Shown: piece by piece, positions 11,970-23,476 of the stretch
Layout of the letters: each line of letters starts with the position of its first letter
Numbering within the stretch: the first letter of the stretch is position 1
Assembly: GCA_027625915.1 (NCBI GenBank)
Contig: JANTQA010000015.1
Coordinates: forward strand, 7,035,001-7,099,000
DNA: 64,000 nucleotides
From: Anaeramoeba flamelloides
Lineage: Eukaryota; Metamonada; Anaeramoebidae
Reading direction: 5' to 3'
The notes under the pieces: model-generated
Told to the model about the DNA's origin: nothing
Seen by the model: only the letters and a program-made list of their open reading frames with translations
The model's database searches: none
Program-made: the position numbers and the translations under genes

Positions 11970-13260
11970 ATTTTTACTTGCCTTAATTACTTCTGGTGAA
12001 ACATAATGTGCGGATACACATGAGATTTCAAGCAGATTATATTTTTACATGATCTTTGTTATCCTAAAATCTGCAACTTTTATTTTATTTGAATTGCCAA
12101 GTAATAAGTTTTCTGGTTTCAAATCGAGGTATGTGATACAAAAGTAATGGCATTACTTAATTGTATATACAATATCCTGGAAACACACCCTAGCTTCGTC
12201 AAGGGGAAGAAATCCTTTTTTTGGTATGTAGCAAATAATTCCCCTTTTAAATTGTAGTTTTTCATCAAAAAATAAATTTGAGTTGGTGAATTTTTAAATA
12301 AAAAGAAAGTGAACGAAGGTTTTTATGTTGATTTTAAAAAGTTTAATTTTTCAAGTTTTATTAAGTTAAAAAAAAGATATTATAATTTACAAGTTATTTG
12401 TTTATTGTTTTTTGTTATGTAATTTGTTTTTGAAAATCCATTCTGGGACAATAAATATTTATTTCCTGAAATATACCTCAAAACAATAAACTAAATTCCA
12501 AAAATAGGGGCCCAAATTTCGAGATCTCGTTCTAGAATCATTGGATTTCAATATGATGTTGGGCAGTTGATTAATGATGTAATTTAAATAAAATTTTCTA
12601 CTTCATAATTTACTAACCAAACTTTTGACTAAAAAATTGGAAGAAAATAAAAAAATTTTTCAAACAATCAGATGACAATTTGATTTTTTTTTTGTTTGTT
12701 AGTTTCTTCAATCGATTAGTTTCAGATGCCAATTTTTCTTCACTGATTTACATTTAATATTTTTACATGATGAAAAATTTCAATTTAATTCTCAATCAAA
12801 TTACTCTTACAACCGAAAAAAAATTCGATAATATCCAGATGTTGTAAAATTTTGGATGATTTTTTTAGCCAAATTTTTGTACAAAAAATGAAATAGATTT
12901 TGTTCAACGTATAAAAATTTTTAAAGAAGACACCTTGTTAGTATTTAATCTTCTGATGATTATCCATCAACTTTGAGTTTATTGATAATTATTTACAGGG
13001 TTCCTCATATAATTAGTTTTCCTGAGTATCATTTGAAAAACTGGGCCCTTATTTTTCGAAAGTAGTTTATAAAAAAATTCACAAGTCTCACAAACGTCGT
13101 AAACTCGTAAAACAGTTGGGTGTATGATTAATTTTTGAACAGCAATCACTCCAAAACTTTGAACATTATTTTGGGTTCTAGGAAAATATTTTCCTTTTTT
13201 ATGATTTTAATTGCTACCTTTTCATTTTTTTGGAGTAGGTTCCTTATTTCACTTTTTTGT
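11970..13260 (-). pseudogene. BRSK/SAD-like serine/threonine kinase pseudogene split by a transposon
   Basis: Read on the minus strand from about 13250, the N-lobe is visible: NEKVAIKIIKKENIF (beta-3 Lys), then in another frame HPTVLRVYDVCE. After the element at 13069-12487 the frame resumes with VLRYISGNKYLL (kinase LVLEHVSGGELF). Then come YIPKKGFLPLDEAR, DLKPENLLLGNSNKIKVADF and an activation-loop end SAHYVSPEVIK (functional relatives have CGSPHYASPEVIKG). The His-Arg before the catalytic Asp has become Tyr-Leu and DFG reads DFR. In-frame stops lie between the pieces, for example just before CHYFC and after KIM. It cannot encode an active kinase. The family assignment rests on the PHYASPEVI-type signature. 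Confidence 0.75.
12487..13069. mobile_element. 583-bp inverted-repeat element, family A copy 1
   Basis: The ends are imperfect inverted repeats of about 28 bases: TAAACTAAATTCCAAAAATA at the left, and TATTTTTCGAAAGTAGTTTA at the right as read on the plus strand, each followed inward by GGGCCC. TA is present at both borders. No coding frame. It is nearly identical to 39378-39960, with the same 583-bp length. It lies inside the kinase pseudogene. Confidence 0.9.
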
Positions 13261-14200
13261 TTATTTATAGGGTTTGGAATTAAATATTTTATCTTTATTC
13301 TTCACAATTAATTTAAAAAAAAAATTGTGTTTTTTAGAAAACTCCAAATAAAACCAGTTCTAAATAAAGGAATCAATTGACAACAAAAAAGATATATTTT
13401 TTTATTAAATATATTTTGATTGTTTTTATCTTACAATCTTCTATTTGGCTTTTTGTAAACAAAAAAAGTAAAATTGGATTTTTAAATAAATATTTAAAAT
13501 CTGGGTATGAAAATTTTTGAATATATAAATATTTAATTGGTATAATTATGAATATATATATATATAGTAATATTAGTGGATTCTTTTTACAATGTTTCAT
13601 GGATTTTTAAAATCCATTAGTGAGCTAAATTAAAGTCTCATCATTAATTGAGATTACAAGATATTGTTAATAGACAATTTTTTGTCCCACTGACTAAATC
13701 ATACCAAGTTCAAGATCAATCAGCAAATAACCAAAACAACAGTTACTCGTTCCTAACACAAGATATTTTTAAGACCTATTTCCTAAGAGGTTGTAAACCT
13801 TAATACCAAATTCATTTGAAAACTTTTAAAAATTATCAATATTTAAAATTCTTCATCTTTTTCAAAAAATTAACAAAAAAATAATAAGAAAAAGAAACAG
13901 TCAATTAAGAAGTGAGCAGAAATGATTAAGATAAAATTTGATTTTATTTTTCAAATTGTTATTTTTTTAACCACAACAAGTTTTTTAATAAATTTATTTG
14001 GTAATTGTTCTTTTTTGATTAATGAGTAAGTACTTTTTTTTATCTTTTTTTTAAAAAAAGACAGTATGGTTTATTCGGGTTTCCTATGATTTTGTAAAAA
14101 ACTTTCTTTTTGTGCTGAAAACTCCATTCGAAAAAAAAAATAAAAAAAACAAAAAATAAAAAAAAAAAATTACATTTCCCTCAAACTAACCAAACTGAAG
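13261..14200. other. Non-coding interval before the first recognised RasGAP exon
   Basis: About 13690-13805 is a solo copy of one arm of the foldback at 24010-24550 (shared CAAGATCAATCAG, ACCAAAACAACA and CCTAACACAAGATA blocks). An ATG at 13922 opens a hydrophobic 34-codon frame ending at a GTAAGT donor (14026), but its phase does not match the next exon. A CTAAC followed by AAG at 14185-14200 may be a branch site and acceptor. Confidence 0.45.
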
Positions 14201-14722
14201 GTAAAAAACTTCCGCCGATCAAAGTGCCAAAAGAAAAATTAAGAAAATTAAATTCACCACTCACGCCGAGATCTTCTCGTCAGCATTCGCTTCATAGGTT
14301 ATCACTTTTTCAAGATCAATTCTTACCAAACAAACAGTTAACTCCCAAGATTTCGCGAAGGAAATCGACGTCTAAAAGGCCTAGAAAGGGAGCTACTGAA
14401 AACAAAAAACAAAACCACAGAAAAAAAAGATCTGGATCCCACAGTGTTGCGATAAATAGTTCTTCCTTTCCAAATATTTTGAAGTATGCAGAAAAAAAAC
14501 TTTCTCGTATCAAAAGTTTTGGAAATTCAGACTTTCTCTCTACAAACCCAAACGATCCATTAAAGGTTTGCGAACAAGAAATCCTCAGATACCACATTTT
14601 TGAAAGTTTGTCAATGAAACAGAGAGAAAAAATAATTAAGAGCGTTATTCAAAGACTATGCACAGTTCAATTTATGTCAGCAGGAATGCCAAAAACGCTA
14701 CACAAACGAATAGTGAAAAAAA
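14201..14722 (+). CDS. Probable N-terminal exon of the PH-RasGAP gene
   Basis: Composition is clearly coding and GC-richer than its surroundings. The frame has no in-frame ATG near its start, so it must be an internal exon. I place the acceptor after AAG at 14198-14200. It encodes a basic, Ser/Pro-rich segment (LNSPLTPRSSRQHSLHRL) and then a helical stretch that includes KVCEQEILRYHIFESLSMKQ. A donor at 14723 (A|GTACAG, phase 1) matches the phase of the acceptor at 18584, giving continuous sequence from HKRIVKK into LLPIGFVINKLL. Joining across 3.9 kb is inference. Alternatively this is a separate gene. The upstream exon with the start codon was not found. Confidence 0.5.
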
Positions 14723-14754
14723 GTACAGACTTGGCTTCTCTTTTTACGTTTGTT

Positions 14755-14791
<37 letters not shown>

Positions 14792-16047
14792 TTCTGTTAT
14801 TATTTTTGTTTTTCCAAAGTCAAAAAATTGAAGTTTTTTATTTGATAAATGTTTTTTCCTTTGTTTTTTTTTTATTTTAATTTGACTTTTTTCCCAAAGC
14901 CATCTTTTATCTCTTCAGCAAATGATTAATTATTGAAAATTTAATTCTCTTTAACGATTAACGTTCTTAATTTTGGATCTTTTATTTTGTGATTAAAACA
15001 AAAAGAAAATTATCAAGAAACAACAAAACAAATACAACCCAAACAATTTCTTTAATCTTGGTTCTTTCCTCTTTTTATGCGGAATATCGAGGTTACACAA
15101 ACAACAAAAGATAAATCCAGTTTAATTATCGTCTTGATAGACTTTGTCGATAAACAATTCACATTTTGATTTGTAAATACCTTTCTTCAAAAATTGTTAA
15201 AATAAAGTTTAAACAAAAGTTTAGTTAGTTGAACTATTCTACTTACAACTTTATGAAAATTTATGAACAGTTTTTTTATTCACCTGGACCATCAATAAAG
15301 GAAGACACCACCTCTCGATCTATTAATTTTTTTCGATTGAACCATTGGTAAAGTCATTCGACGAAAGAGTTGTATGATGCAATGCAGTGAAAAAATTTTT
15401 TTCTGACTTATTTTTAATTTAGCAGTAGTTTAGAAATGACACAAGAACGAAAAAAATCATCAATTTGTGAAACAAATAAATCATACAATAATTCAAAATT
15501 GATTTCACAATAATGATTAAAACGTTCCCAATTGAGTATTTAATTTGTAAATATGAATAATTGTTGGATTTTTCAAATTTATTTAAGGTATTTGTTTGAT
15601 CTATTTATTTTAAAATAAATACACAAACAACAATAAGGTTTCAATATAATTTCGAATTTAATGACTCTCTTGATATAAAAAAGTTAATAATAGAATCAAA
15701 AAAAAAAAAATGAAAAAAAAAACATTTGAATCTTTTCTTTATGAGTTTAAATGTCCATAGTAGTTTATTTTGGATATAGTTATTAGTTTTTAAAATTTCA
15801 TTTGTTAATATTCTTTTGATAATTTTGTATATTTTATTTGAAAATAATTTGTAAAGTTGTTTTTTGTTTTTTAATTCTCTTTTTTTTTTTTTCGAAAAAC
15901 TACTTTTCAATTTTAAAAAGATTGATTTTAGATAAAACGAAATTTGTTGTTTTTTTTTTTTTTGATCAAATAGTTGTTCTTGAGAAATTCAAAAAAAGTA
16001 AAAAAATTTAAAATTCAATTTCCATTTTTTCCCCAATTAAACACCAT

Positions 16048-16587
16048 TTCAAAAATTGTGACTCACATGAAATAATAAATTGAAAAAAAAAATTATTCTT
16101 TAGTATTCAAGAACAATTAATAACTAAATCTCCTTTCCAATACAGTTACAGGCAAAGACCATTTCAAAAATCAACTTTTTACAAATGTATATTTGGATTT
16201 AAACCAATAAAATTCTTAATCCAAAGTGAATCAAAAAAAATAAAATAAGAAAAATGAACAAAAAACTGGAAAACATTTTTTTGAATTTATCAGTATTTCA
16301 TCTATGTTGCCGTAATAGGTTGTAAATCTGAGATATTTTTTGATTTAATTCACTTGAAACCTTAATTAAAAATATTTGATTCTTTTTTTTGAAAGATAAA
16401 AAGATCGCATTACAAAAAAATCGGAAAAAGAAAAGGATCAAAAAAAAAAAAAATAAATAAAAACAAAGCAAATAATGAAAAGATGAATTTTCCAAAAAAT
16501 CGAAAATTTATTTTGAGAAGAACAAGAGATAAAAACCCTAGAAACCCACTTCCATTAAAATTATAAAGTGAGCCAACATTTTTGAAC
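16048..16587. mobile_element. 540-bp inverted-repeat element, family C copy 1
   Basis: It begins TTCAAAAATTGTGACTCAC and ends GTGAGCCAACATTTTTGAA, a 19-bp imperfect terminal inverted repeat. The sub-terminal block CTTCCATTAAAATTATAAAG near the right end recurs in copy 2 (49877-50643). No coding capacity. Confidence 0.7.
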
Positions 16588-17058
16588 AATATTTTTGATT
16601 ATTTTAATTTGAAAATTTAATTGTTATTCTTTAAAATTAACTAATCCTTGAAGTTATTTCTAAATTCATTCTGTTTTTTTCGTGAGGTTTTCTGAACAAT
16701 TGATTTTAATAATGATTTTGATGTTTGAGAAATGAAGATCAAAATAAAAATAAAATGTTGATTCCACTAAACAGTAAAGAAAAATCAAAGATAAAAACTT
16801 TTTTTACAAACACAAAAATAAAGAATTTGTTTTTTTTTTTTCGAATATAATTTTGAATTCCTATTCCTAATTTTAAATAATTATTATTTATTTTTATCAA
16901 ACTTAACATTATTAATTCTTAAAACAATTATTTAGTCTTTGCTTAATTGATGGAAATATTAACAAATTTCACCCCACTTTTTGTCGAAATGTATTAATTG
17001 AAGTGATAAAAACCATTCCACAAAACAGTAATTATTTATTCAATTTATAATATTTTTT

Positions 17059-17061
<3 letters not shown>

Positions 17062-17090
<29 letters not shown>
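17062..17090. repeat. TA microsatellite
   Basis: A pure TA dinucleotide run within the inferred RasGAP intron. Confidence 0.9.
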
Positions 17091-17095
<5 letters not shown>

Positions 17096-17240
17096 TATTT
17101 CTTTATCTTTCTTTATTAAATGCTTTAATTTTATTAAAAAAATGAAAGTGACAATTTAAAAAACACTTGTTAATTTCTCCCAAAATTTGTAAATGATATT
17201 TAGAATTAGTACATAATTCCAAAATATAAAAAAAATAGAA

Positions 17241-17700
17241 ACGGAGGTTTTCTTGAGGTTTCGTTTTATCTATTAAGTGTTCTAGGTTTTTTTGAGGTTT
17301 TCTATTTTATTTGGAAGATCAATAGATTTTCTTTAGGTTTTTTTTAATTTTTGAAATAAACCGAAAATTTAATAAATTTTCTTTTTATTTCAAAAATTAA
17401 AAAAAACCTAGAACACTTCACAAATAAAATAGAAAACTCAAAAAAACCTAACGAAAATCTATTGATTTTATAAATAAAACAGAAAAACTCAAAAAAAGCT
17501 AACGGCGGTTTTCCAGAATTCAAAAGAATGGATAAAAATCAAAGATTTTACTCTATTCTTTTCAATTCTAAAAAAACCTACGAACTTGACGGCACTTTTC
17601 GTTTGGTTTTCTTTAATTTTTGTTTTGATTAGAAAATCAATAGATTTTCGAAATAAAAACAAAAAGTAAAAAAAACCTAGGCACTCTACGGCACTTCCTG
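17241..17700 (+). repeat. Array of nested short hairpins, copy 1
   Basis: At least three hairpins are visible. One has stem CTAGGTTTTTTTGAGGTTTT, closed far downstream by AAAACTCAAAAAAACCTAAC, with a complete second hairpin (AGGTTTTTTTTAATTTTTGA to TCAAAAATTAAAAAAAACCT) inserted in its middle. Another is TTCCAGAATTCAAAAGAAT with ATTCTTTTCAATTCT (17510-17570). A third is TTTTTGTTTTGATT with AATAAAAACAAAAAG. Loops carry the palindromic core AAAATC(A/T)AT(A/T)GATTTT. Spacers read GACGGCACTT and CACTCTACGGCACTTCC. A matching array lies at 59740-60235. Confidence 0.8.
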
Positions 17701-18290
17701 AAACCCTAATCTTATTTTTCGAGTTTTTTATACCAACTGTAATATAGCCAAGTTTATACTCAATAGAAAGTTTTTCTTCAAAAAAAAAATGAAAAAAAAA
17801 AATTTAATTTTTAAACAAATACAAGAAAAAGAGAAAGAAAAGCAATTAATAAGATAAATTAAAAAAATAACAAAAAAAAGTCCAAAATTTTTGTTAAAAG
17901 TTTTTTTTGTACCCCAAGTTTTGAATAGGTGGTTGGTTGTTAACTTTTATGTTAATTATTTCAAAGATTTCTAAATACATCATCATTATTTTCACCTTTT
18001 TTGTGTAATATATTACTGGACAAACGTTGATTCCCAGTACAAGCCATTAATACAATACTCGCCAGAAGTTAATCCCAGTGCAAGGTAATTGTATATAAGA
18101 AGAAGTTAAATTACTACCACTATTTCTCATCTTCAATACTTTCCCACCAAAAATTAGAGCCATCCCATAACATTATCTTCATTCTTCTTTACTTTATTTA
18201 AAAAAAAACAAAACAATTCTTATCTAGAGAGAAAAAAAAAGGAACACTCAAAAAAAGGTGAATAGAAAAATAATAAAAATGTAAAGTTTA
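17701..18290 (+). repeat. Conserved module next to hairpin array, copy 1
   Basis: It matches the reverse complement of about 59100-59735. Shared blocks include TTTTTAAACAAATACAAGAA, GTACCCC(A/G)AGT(T/G)TTGAAT, CTTTTATGTTAAT, CCAGAAGTTAAT(C/A)CCAG and ACTACCA(C/T)TATTTCTC. A TATATAAG at about 18096 could be a TATA-like element. No coding frame. The class of element (SINE, LTR-type fossil or other) could not be decided. Confidence 0.7.
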
Positions 18291-18313
18291 TAAAAAATGA
18301 ATTTTTAGAGGTA

Positions 18314-18360
18314 TAAGAGGAAATTAATTCCCTCTCTTCAAAATAAAAAAAAAAAAATAA
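18314..18360 (+). repeat. Orphan LINE-type 3' tail
   Basis: The inverted repeat AGAGGAAATTAATTCCCTCT, then TTCAAAATAAAAAAAA. It matches the 3' ends of the LINE fragments at 8238-8281 and 63560-63607. No LINE coding sequence precedes it. Confidence 0.55.
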
Positions 18361-18584
18361 AGAATGGATTTTTTATAAACTCTATGGGGGGTCAAGGCTC
18401 ACAAATTCCATTAAAATAGATTTTTGTTTCTGAAATTCAATATTGGTCTAGAATATTATTTTTCTTTATTTAATTCATTTCTTTGATATTTCTATTTATA
18501 TCTACGAATCAATCAAATTTCTCTTTATAATCAAAAAAAAAAAAATACAATAAAACTAAAAATAAAAATTCAAAAAAAAAAAAG

Positions 18585-19757
18585 AATTATTACCAATTGG
18601 ATTTGTAATTAACAAATTACTTGATGATGATCAGTGCACTTTTAAAGATTTAGAAAAATATATAAAAGATTCGATTATTCTTAAAATATGGAAATATTTG
18701 ATAAGATATTGGAAGCATTTTTGTAAAACAAAGCAAGATACTGTGACGGATATCTCATCGATTTTTTCATCTGTTATTACGCATTCGTCATTAAACCATT
18801 TTGATAAACTTAATTATTACGCAGCTAATGAGATTAAATCACAGCTAGTCGAGGAATTAGAAAATCCAGAAATCGACGAAGAATCATCGATCCAACAGGA
18901 AAATGATCCAAAGATATTTGGAGACTATGTATTAATATCGACTGAACAGCAACGACTAATTTCAGAGTCACATCATAGATCACAAATGCAAAGCACCCAG
19001 CCAATGAAGAAATCCAAAAAGGATAAGCGTAGTAATAACAAGGTAATTGAAGATCAAACATTAAATCAAGAAAAGTTTTCAAAGGAGTACAGCGATGTTT
19101 GGAATCAAATATATTTAGTACTTACCACTCACCATGTATTTTTTTATACCAAAAAGAAAGGAAAAAAAGTTGGTTCCATTTTATTAAAAAATTTATTAGT
19201 TTCGATAAAAATTGACAAAGTTGTTGAAGTAGCAAGAACTGGTGGTGAGGAGGATAATATGTCCAACGAATCAAATTCAAAAAAAATTTCAAATACACCA
19301 ATCAAAGAAAGGAAGGGCAATAATAAAACAAAATTTAATGAAGAATTAGTAAGCCAAGAAAGTAATCCACGTTCGAAGGAAGACCAATTATTATTAGTGC
19401 TATCTGAAATTAATCAATATAATTCAATTTTAATTAAACTCAAAAATAAAGAAGAAGTAAAAAAATGGACTTCAAATATTTTAATTAGAAAGCGATCATT
19501 GATTAATAATTTACCCTTCATTTCTCAGAAATTATCTTTAAAAGATCCCGATAATAAAATTCTTCACAGCTTATTACTATCCAAAAATATTTCTTTAGTT
19601 TCCGCAATAATTGAAAATTTTGATACAAGGGTTTTAAAAAATAATTTCGAATCTGGCGATTTGATTGCTAGAAGCTTAGTTGTCGCTTTCCATTCAAAGG
19701 GAAAAGTAATGAGAATATTAAGATGGATGATTTATCGTGAAACAGTTAATGGAAAAA
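18585..19757 (+). CDS. RasGAP gene, exon with PH domain and start of the GAP domain
   Basis: The frame is open from 18566; the only acceptor is AG at 18583-18584. It encodes a helical region (LPIGFVINKLLDDDQCTF onwards) and a Ser/Lys-rich linker. A PH domain follows: WNQIYLVLTTHHVFFYTKKK, KVGSILLKNLLV, and a terminal helix EEVKKWTSNI with the invariant Trp, interrupted by a long Ser/Lys/Glu loop. The beginning of RasGAP comes last: HSLLLSKNISLVSAIIENFD, then DLIARSLVVAFHSKGKVMRI. RasGAPs accelerate GTP hydrolysis on Ras. The donor is AAAAA|GTAATG (intron from 19758, phase 1). A stop lies just beyond, which confirms that splicing is needed. Confidence 0.85.
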
Positions 19758-21295
19758 GTAATGATTATTAATTCTTTTTTATTTTTTTTATTTTTTTAGC
19801 ATTGTCTTTGTCTTTGTTTTGGATATATATATCCTAAAATGATTATCATAAGAAGTTTTGATTCGATATTTTTCAATATAATTTTGAGAACAAATTCTAC
19901 TTTGAAAATTTAGATAATTTTTTTAAAAATTTTGAATTCAATATTGATTTGAAATTCATCAAATAATTAATAGACCAAATTCAAAGCGTTTTTTTTCAAG
20001 ATTCAAGAACTAAACTCAAATTCAAAAATAGGAATACAAACAATTTCATATTTAATATCAAATATTAATTAATCAAGATTTATGTCTACTCGTATATATC
20101 TTGCTAGATACATATTAGTGAATAATCAAAAAAATAAATACTATTGATCTTCCTTCTTTAACTTCAAATTAAAATCAAAACAAAAAAAGAAATTTAAACT
20201 TAAAAAAAAAAAAATTAATTTACACCTCTTTTGAAATTACTATATTAAAAATTTTGTTATCAGTAATTTATTGAAAATTCTAGATAATACCTTTTTGTAT
20301 CAACATAAAAATCCATAATATTTTAAGTTTAAAGGTTTACACCCCCATTGGCACAATGGAAATTTAATTCAATTCTAAAGTATAAGATTCATTTTAAATT
20401 CCAAGTTGTTTGATCATCAATTATTTTTTTTTAGAAAAAAAATAAAGAATATATAACCAGAATTAATTGTAAAAAAATTATTTTAAAAAACATTGAAAAT
20501 TATTCTTATCAAATAATTTAATTCTTCAATTTTAATGAAAATACGATAAATGGATTTGTTTTTTTTTTTTTTAGTGATTAGGTGTACTCCCATTTTTGAA
20601 TGATAGTTTAATAACATAACAAGTAAAATATAAATTGATTGAGCTTTTTTAAAAAAAAAAATGGATCTTATAGAAAATATAAATTATAAATTCGACAAGA
20701 AGATAATATTTTGATGAAAAAAAGCAAGATAACATTTCAATTTTTTTTTTATATTTTTTACGATATCTATTTTTTTATTATTTTAATTTCAAGATTTACT
20801 CAAAAATTATTAAAATAAAAGCCTAAAGAATCATTTGTTTTGTTTATTTTTTTATGAGGCTCATTGTAATTTTAATATATTTCCAATATGTTAAAAATAA
20901 TTTGTCAAAATAATCTTCAATTCAATTATTTGATTTTTTAACAAAATCAAATTTTTTTACAAAATCAAATTTTTTATACAAAAATCCACACTTTGAGACA
21001 AATTTAAGAACGATATTTTTCAACTTTGAATTCATTAGATTATTTATTCATCGTTTAAATTTGACATTGAATTTAAAGCTTATAATAAAAATATAATATG
21101 AGAAATTTTGAATGGTAACAATAATTTTATAAAAAGAAACTGCAAAAAAAAATTATCAAGCAAACCCAATTTTTCTGAAACAATGAAAAAAAGATAAAAT
21201 TTTTAACAAAAAGTAAAAAAAATAATCATCTTTATTTAAAAAAATTTAACACCAAAACTGAAATTTTTTCCAATCTTAACTTTTAATTAAAATAG
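19758..21295 (+). other. RasGAP intron, 1538 bp
   Basis: Donor GTAATG at 19758, acceptor TTAAAATAG at 21295. The split codon rejoins as A|AT (Asn), restoring the expected family sequence ETVNGK-N-NARTLFR. The interior is AT-rich with no repeat recognised. Confidence 0.85.
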
Positions 21296-22062
21296 ATAAT
21301 GCGAGAACATTATTTAGATCAAGTTCACTATCATCCAAAATAATTCCAGTCTTTGTTCATATAATTGGAAATGAATTTTTAAAATCAACGTTAAGTTCCA
21401 CGATCGCAATGGCAGCAAGAATTAAATCTCATTTAGAAGTAGATGAAGATCGAGTTGGAAAGGAAGTAGCAGAAAAAAATACAAATGCACTAACACTTTT
21501 GACAAATGAATTCATTGGTAAAATTATTTTGTCAATAAGAGAAACACCTTATTATTTTAGATTAATTTGTAGAGCAATGGAAAAGTCTGCTCGAAGAGTG
21601 TTCCCAGCAAGTTCCTATCAATCAATCAATAATTTCATCTTTCTTCGGTTCTTTGTCCCTGCAATTGCCACACCAGAGGCCTTTGGAATCATGGAAAAAA
21701 AAGATATTGACATTACATTAAGAAGAAACTTGGTAACAATTTCAAAAATTATACAAAGTGTTGGTAATCAAAGCGAAGGAATGAGTGGATCGCTTTCCTG
21801 TTTAGATTCATTTGTTCGACAATCTGCAATGAGAATCATGAGATATTTTGAAGAAATGACTGAAATTCCTCAAAATATTGATGAAGACGAAAAAAAAAAA
21901 CATGAGTTGCCAGAAGAACAAGCAAAGGAAGCTTTAACAATGCTTAGAACACATATTAAAAATAATTGGGAAGATATTAGAGATGTTTTAATGCATTCCG
22001 ATTCAAGATCAGATTATTCTGTATTTATAAGTGATTTTATTGAAAATTTAATTACAGATTAA
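21296..22062 (+). CDS. RasGAP gene, terminal exon with the catalytic GAP core
   Basis: It opens with NARTLFRSSSLSSKI, the arginine-finger loop of RasGAPs (p120 TLFRATTLA); the catalytic Arg codon is 21316-21318. The second hallmark, FIFLRFFVPAIATPEAFGI (family FLRFICPAI), is at about 21637-21690. Together with the PH exon this gives PH-RasGAP and a C-terminal tail ending LITD before TAA (22060-22062). The three recognised exons encode about 820 residues. Which Ras proteins it acts on cannot be told. Both catalytic motifs are intact, so it should be active. Confidence 0.9.
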
Positions 22063-22908
22063 ATATATTATTGAATTTTTTTATTTATTTATTTTTTCTT
22101 TTTTTGAATATTATTTGATTGATTTCTTGATCACTAATATCCTAAATATTGATCCAAAATATTTTTATCATAATTAAAAAATTGTTTTAATATTTTTTGT
22201 TTATTTTGGAATGAAACAAGATCATTTAACTTTTCTTTTTTATCACTAAGTATTATTAATAATATTTATGAAATCATTCTTTTTATAAAAAAAAAAGTTT
22301 TTTATTATTTCATTTTTTTAGAAAAATTTAGTTTGAAATAATTAACTTTATGTGAATTTGTTTTGGTAGTAATTCATTTGATTACAAAAAAAATCGTAAT
22401 TTTTCAAAAGTTTACCAATAGATTTTATGTAAATTAGTTGAAGAATGGTTATTTTTTTTGAAAAATTTACTTTTTCGCCTTTTTGATCGTCAAATAAGAA
22501 CATTTCCAACACACTGCCTCTGTTAACGATTATTATAGAATAAATTCTTGTAAACAAATAACTATTCCCCCTTAAAGTAGCGCAAATTTTTTTTAAAATA
22601 TCTTTTTTGAACATTAATCTAATATAACTATATAAATATAGAATTTTTTCAAGTATTAATTGATCCTTAATAATAATTAAATTTCTTTGTTTTTAATACA
22701 TTCCTTTAAAATAACTTTGAAAGTTTCTGATCTAGTTTTATATGATAATTTTGTTGGGTGAAATATGGTAATTAATTTTTTTTTTTTGTTGATAAACAAT
22801 TTTTTAATTCTGTGGTTTTTTTTTTGAAATATCAGACTTTTATATGTTTAGAATAATTTAAAAGTGAGTTATTAATAAGATTTAATAATCAGTTGTTCTT
22901 GAATTCAA

Positions 22909-22913
<5 letters not shown>
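22063..22913. other. Non-coding interval after RasGAP
   Basis: AT-rich, with no supported frame. Confidence 0.5.

Positions 22914-22952
<39 letters not shown>
22914..22952. repeat. TA microsatellite
   Basis: A TA run directly abutting the left end of a transposon-like sequence (AAGCTATTTCC). Confidence 0.9.
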
Positions 22953-22955
<3 letters not shown>

Positions 22956-23476
22956 CTATTTCCAAGTAGGTGGGGCAAAATTATTTGAAAATATCTTTAT
23001 TAAACGAGAATAACAAAGGGATTAGAAAATAAACTCTTTTTCAAACAAAAGGGTACACCTCTCAAATCATCAATACCATCAAATTTGATAGTTAATAAGA
23101 TAATTACTTATTGGTGATTTTCATTTTATTCACATTTTCATTTTTTTTTATTTAGGAATTTGAATAGTTGGAAAACGAAAAAGCAATCAAGAAGAAACCA
23201 ATTTCGAAATAATCTACCAGTTTATAAATGGAAACAGTTAAAGTTTGATTTCGAATGGGTTAGATATATGAATTAAAAAAGATCATTATTGGATTGATGT
23301 ATGGAACAAAGAAAAGAGAAATAAAGAAAAAACCTTCCAACAAAATACCAGATGAATTTCGGCTTTATCTTGAAAATGAGACTTTAAAGAACAAAAGTTT
23401 TACCTTTCAAGAATTATCAATAAAGTTTAGAGAACTTTTTCCCAATTTGCCTTGTTCAACCGTTTTTATTGTTTAA
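22953..23476 (+). mobile_element. Tc1/mariner-like transposon remnant with helix-turn-helix
   Basis: The left end AAGCTATTTCCAAGTAGGTG resembles the left end of the element at 56908 (AAGCTATTTCCAAAAAGGTG). Downstream, a 60-codon frame (23294-23476) encodes PSNKIPDEFRLYLENETLKN and FTFQELSIKFRELFPNLP. This is the pattern of the second DNA-binding helix-turn-helix of Tc1/mariner transposases. No catalytic DDE/D domain follows and no right end was found, so it is truncated. Confidence 0.5.

Larger units (their letters stand above)
14723..18584 (+). other. Inferred 3.9-kb intron of the RasGAP gene, filled with repeats
   Basis: Donor GTACAG; acceptor AAAAAG, unusually without a pyrimidine tract. 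The interval contains an inverted-repeat element (16048-16587), a hairpin array (17241-17700), a conserved module (17701-18290) and a LINE 3' tail (18314-18360). Phases agree on both sides, but the join is not proven. Confidence 0.45.

Noticed and set aside
13922-14025. ATG exon encoding a hydrophobic, signal-peptide-like segment ending at a perfect GTAAGT donor
   Set aside because: Its phase does not fit any acceptor of the next RasGAP exon, and a signal peptide is unlikely for a cytosolic RasGAP. AT-rich DNA easily makes such frames.
17241-17700. Regularly spaced repeats that might be read as a CRISPR-like array
   Set aside because: Units are imperfect nested hairpins with variable length, the setting is a eukaryotic intron, and there are no cas genes.
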